Shown: piece after piece, positions 6,801-7,924 of the stretch | Layout of the letters: each line of letters starts with the position of its first letter | Numbering within the stretch: position 1 is the stretch's first letter | Origin: Lachnospiraceae bacterium | Lineage (GTDB): Bacteria; Bacillota; Clostridia; Lachnospirales; Lachnospiraceae | Reading direction: 5' to 3' | Length of the DNA stretch: 7,924 nt | Assembly (NCBI GenBank): GCA_900772675.1 | Contig: CAAGRM010000112.1 | Coordinates: 1 to 7,924 of the forward strand | Position numbers and translations under genes: made by a program | Notes under the pieces: model-generated | What the model saw: the letters and a program-made list of their open reading frames with translations, nothing else | The model's database searches: none | Told to the model about the DNA's origin: nothing

Positions 6801-7626
6801 TCAGGCAGATGAATTTGTCGTCACGACCTTTGTAGAGTACCTCGCGGTCGCTTAAGTAACGGTCATAGCTCTTCTTCATCGGCTCATAGTAGTCGCCTTC
6901 TCCAAAGGTGACGTTGGTAAGTTCCGTAGAGAAGGTGGTATGACGGCAATGATCGGACCAGTAGGTATCAAGCACACGGATCTCTGTCATGGACGGATTT
7001 CGTTTTTCTTCTCCGCGGAAATAGTTCTGGATGTGCAGGAAATCTTTGAAGGTCATGGCAAGGCCAAGGGAATCATACAGTTCTTTTAACTCTGCCTCCG
7101 GCATGTCGATAAAGCCGTCAAAAATTTTGACATCTGATGGCTCCTCAAATTTTGTCACGAGGGTTTCCGGTTTTTCAAGTCCTGTCTCGCGGGAATCTAC
7201 CGGGTTGATGCAGTGTGCTTTGACTGCTTCAAACTGCTCATCGGTCATTTCTCCTTCGATAACATACGTAACAGCTGAGCGGATAATCGGCTGTTCATCT
7301 TCTTTTAAGAACTGCACGCACTGTACGGCAGAATCTGCTCTCTGATCAAACTGTCCCGGAAGGAATTCTACGGAAAATACTCTCGCACCTTCTGCACGCG
7401 GGAAATCTTCCTGATAGCAGATATCAACCGGCGGCTCTGCAAAGACTACTTTACATGCTTTCTCATATGTCTCATCACTGATATTTTCTACATCGTACCG
7501 GATCAGCTCCCGTACGTTGGTTACGGTCTGGATGTTCAGATAGTGCTTGATTTCATGCTTCAGATCTTTCGCCTTAATCGCAAATTCCGGCTTTTTCTCC
7601 ACATAAACGCGTCTGACTGTACTCAT
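3829..7626 (-). CDS. purL: Phosphoribosylformylglycinamidine synthase, large single-chain form
   Basis: FGAR amidotransferase, fourth step of purine synthesis: it converts formylglycinamide ribonucleotide, ATP and glutamine to the amidine. At 1265 residues it combines parts that Bacillus encodes as PurS, PurL and PurQ, in the compact form common in clostridia. A PurS-like N-terminus covers about residues 1-165. The synthase core has SDHCRH (H226, R228, H229), NETHNHP (325-331), glycine-rich GGRTGRDGCGG (about 455), DFGAGGVS (about 513) and IGGKDSM (782-788). The glutaminase domain (about 1003-1265) opens with FIPVFPGTNCEYDS; GICNGFQ holds nucleophile Cys1106, and AHAERR holds His1236 and Glu1238, completing the Cys-His-Glu triad known from Salmonella PurL. 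The ATG at 7626 is fixed by TAGGAGTG 7 bases upstream; the GTG three codons earlier lies within that site. No purine riboswitch or clear promoter is seen between it and the window edge. The reading frame is intact. Confidence 0.97.
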   Translation of the reverse strand: MSTVRRVYVEKKPEFAIKAKDLKHEIKHYLNIQTVTNVRELIRYDVENISDETYEKACKVVFAEPPVDICYQEDFPRAEGARVFSVEFLPGQFDQRADSAVQCVQFLKEDEQPIIRSAVTYVIEGEMTDEQFEAVKAHCINPVDSRETGLEKPETLVTKFEEPSDVKIFDGFIDMPEAELKELYDSLGLAMTFKDFLHIQNYFRGEEKRNPSMTEIRVLDTYWSDHCRHTTFSTELTNVTFGEGDYYEPMKKSYDRYLSDREVLYKGRDDKFICLMDLALLAMKKLKSEGKLADQEESDEINACSIVVPVDVDGKDEEWLINFKNETHNHPTEIEPFGGAATCLGGAIRDPLSGRTYVYQAMRVTGAADPTRPQSETMEGKLPQKKLVREAAHGYSSYGNQIGLATGYVKEIYHPNYVAKRMEIGAVLGAAPRRAVVRENSDPGDIIILLGGRTGRDGCGGATGSSKVHTTESIETCGAEVQKGNAPTERKLQRLFRREEVSLLIKKCNDFGAGGVSVAIGELAPGLQINLDKVPKKYAGLDGTEIAISESQERMAVVIDPKDREQFLKYAAEENLEATEVAVVTEDPRLVLSWRGKEIVNISRAFLDTNGAHQENDVFVEIPKAEDTPLKRSEDIADVKEKWLSTLSDLNACSQKGLVEMFDSSIGAGSVLMPYGGKYQLTETQAMVAKVPVPDGKTNTVTMMSYGFDPYVSSWSPYHGAVYAVTESLSRIVAVGGDYSKVRFTFQEYFRRMTEDPHRWSQPFAALLGAYDAQMGYGLPSIGGKDSMSGTFNDIDVPPTLVSFAVDVAKLKDVVSPELKKAGDKLVWIHLPVDAHLLPEYEGVMETYRKLHEDMLNGRVKAAYVVDRQGIAAAVSKMAFGNALGVKIEHNVDERDLFTPYIADLICEVSADQVGALASTYTVIGEVTETPVLSYKDTEITIREAVAAWNKPLEKVFKTVSGAELPKVETLNVAPAEENASVADSCYQAKSIHVCSHKLAQPTVFIPVFPGTNCEYDSTRAFERAGAKVITQVFANLSAENIRDSVDAFEKAINQAQIIMFPGGFSAGDEPDGSAKFFATAFQNAKIKEAVTKLLNERDGLALGICNGFQALIKLGLVPYGEIIGQTEDSPTLTFNTIGRHISKMVYTKVVTNKSPWLAGAALGGVYTNPASHGEGRFVASKEWIDKLMANGQIATRYCDVDGNLTNDEYWNVNGSYCGIEGITSPDGRVFGKMAHAERRDNGVAVNIYGEQDLKIFESGVAYFK

Positions 7627-7632
7627 TTTTAT

Positions 7633-7640
7633 CACTCCTA
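7633..7640 (-). promoter_or_regulatory. purL ribosome binding site overlapping the upstream stop codon
   Basis: TAGGAGTG ends 6 bases before the purL ATG at 7626. The TAG that stops the upstream reading frame (7640-7638) is its first three bases. This allows translational coupling if the two are on one transcript. It also rules out the GTG at 7635, which forms the end of the site, as the real start. Confidence 0.85.
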
Positions 7641-7853
7641 ACTTTCTACTAAATCTTTTGCAGGGGTCGTCTGCTGTTTGATTATCATTTCATGCTTTTC
7701 TGTGAGCTTTGCCTGCTGTTCGATTGTTTCCATGTAGTCTGTACCGTTTCCTTTATCAATCTTTTTCAGCATTTTCAAGGTCGGTGCTACCTGCCGTTGT
7801 ACCCACCGCAATGTACGGTCTAAGGTGTAAGGCTCTGGCTTTGTCTGGAGTTG
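7638..7853 (-). CDS. C-terminal end of an unrecognised helical protein, fused to foreign DNA
   Basis: An open frame of 71 codons ends in TAG, 11 bases before the purL ATG. From residue 5 it reads like real protein: KPEPYTLDRTLRWVQRQV, then KMLKKIDKGNGTDYMETIEQQ, then a charged, glutamine-rich tail ending KDLVES. It has no hydrophobic segment or cysteine and is probably cytoplasmic and mostly alpha-helical. IEQQA and IKQQT recur 14 residues apart; the underlying 15-base repeats (7669-7683, 7711-7725) match at 13 positions. There is no credible start: the first in-frame ATG (7772) has no ribosome binding site, and the coding-like sequence extends upstream of it. The N-terminus therefore seems to have been lost where a different frame takes over near 7840. 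I do not recognise the family. A mobile-element or replication protein is possible but unsupported. Confidence 0.45.
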   Translation of the reverse strand, partial: QLQTKPEPYTLDRTLRWVQRQVAPTLKMLKKIDKGNGTDYMETIEQQAKLTEKHEMIIKQQTTPAKDLVES

Positions 7854-7924
7854 TTACGGTTAATGTTGCAGGAGTAATCTGATATGTTCTTGTAAATTCA
7901 CCTGTATAGTTGCCTTTACCTGTA
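7756..7924 (-). pseudogene. Fragment of an MBG/YDG-type repeat of a large surface protein
   Basis: This frame enters from the right edge. Its first 28 or so residues (7923 to about 7840) include GKGNYTGEFTRTYQITPATL and then TVTTPDK. That is the pattern of the Ig-like repeats (MBG/YDG type) found in tandem in long, secreted, wall-anchored clostridial proteins, where the next residues are usually K-x-Y-D-G. Here the similarity stops. The frame continues with unrelated residues (ARALHLRPYIAV...) and hits TGA at 7758-7756, with no LPXTG, SLH or other anchor. From about 7840 a different frame carries the coding-like sequence. The gene is therefore truncated by a fusion or rearrangement, or two contigs have been joined wrongly. 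The repeat assignment is from memory of the family's sequence pattern. Confidence 0.5.

Noticed and set aside
3724..6855. Several long open frames on the plus strand opposite purL (for example 3724-4344, 5071-5688, 5788-6306, 6385-6855)
   Set aside because: They are antisense to an intact, highly conserved purL. Their translations are low-complexity or cysteine/serine-rich, with no recognisable domain.
7676..7710. Possible purL promoter with GATAAT at 7686-7681
   Set aside because: No acceptable -35 exists at 16-18 base spacing (best match two of six), and it lies inside the upstream coding-like frame.

Overview
The window looks like chromosomal DNA of a low-to-mid GC Firmicute, most likely a clostridial gut-type bacterium of the Lachnospiraceae. 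The evidence is the gene complement, strong AGGAGG-type ribosome binding sites, sigma-A promoters, U-tract terminators, and the large single-chain PurL form seen in that group. This assignment rests on family recognition, not a database search.

Layout, left to right. Positions 1-260 (minus) hold the N-terminal part of a membrane protein that looks like a divergent rhomboid-type protein; it runs off the left edge. A compact divergent regulatory region (261-523) carries a perfect consensus promoter for that gene and a good promoter for aroC. The aroC promoter is followed by a structured, repeat-containing leader. aroC (chorismate synthase, 524-1630, plus) ends at a bidirectional terminator that it shares with a convergent lactonase-family beta-propeller gene (1732-2790, minus). 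Next on the minus strand is an orphan ECF-like sigma factor (3016-3543), then a strong purL terminator, then a full-length purL (3829-7626, minus; 1265 residues) with fused PurS-like, synthase and glutaminase parts.

The right edge (7638-7924, minus) is the least ordinary part. A fragment resembling the repeat domain of large clostridial surface proteins meets, in a different frame, the C-terminal end of an unrelated helical protein. That protein's stop codon overlaps the purL ribosome binding site. This looks like a recombination scar or an assembly junction immediately upstream of purL.

Functionally these are mostly unlinked housekeeping genes (aromatic amino acid and purine biosynthesis) transcribed from separate promoters. 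No CRISPR array, tRNA, rRNA, known riboswitch or complete mobile element is visible. I do not see a convincing new biological system. The two places most worth checking are the aroC leader and the junction upstream of purL.
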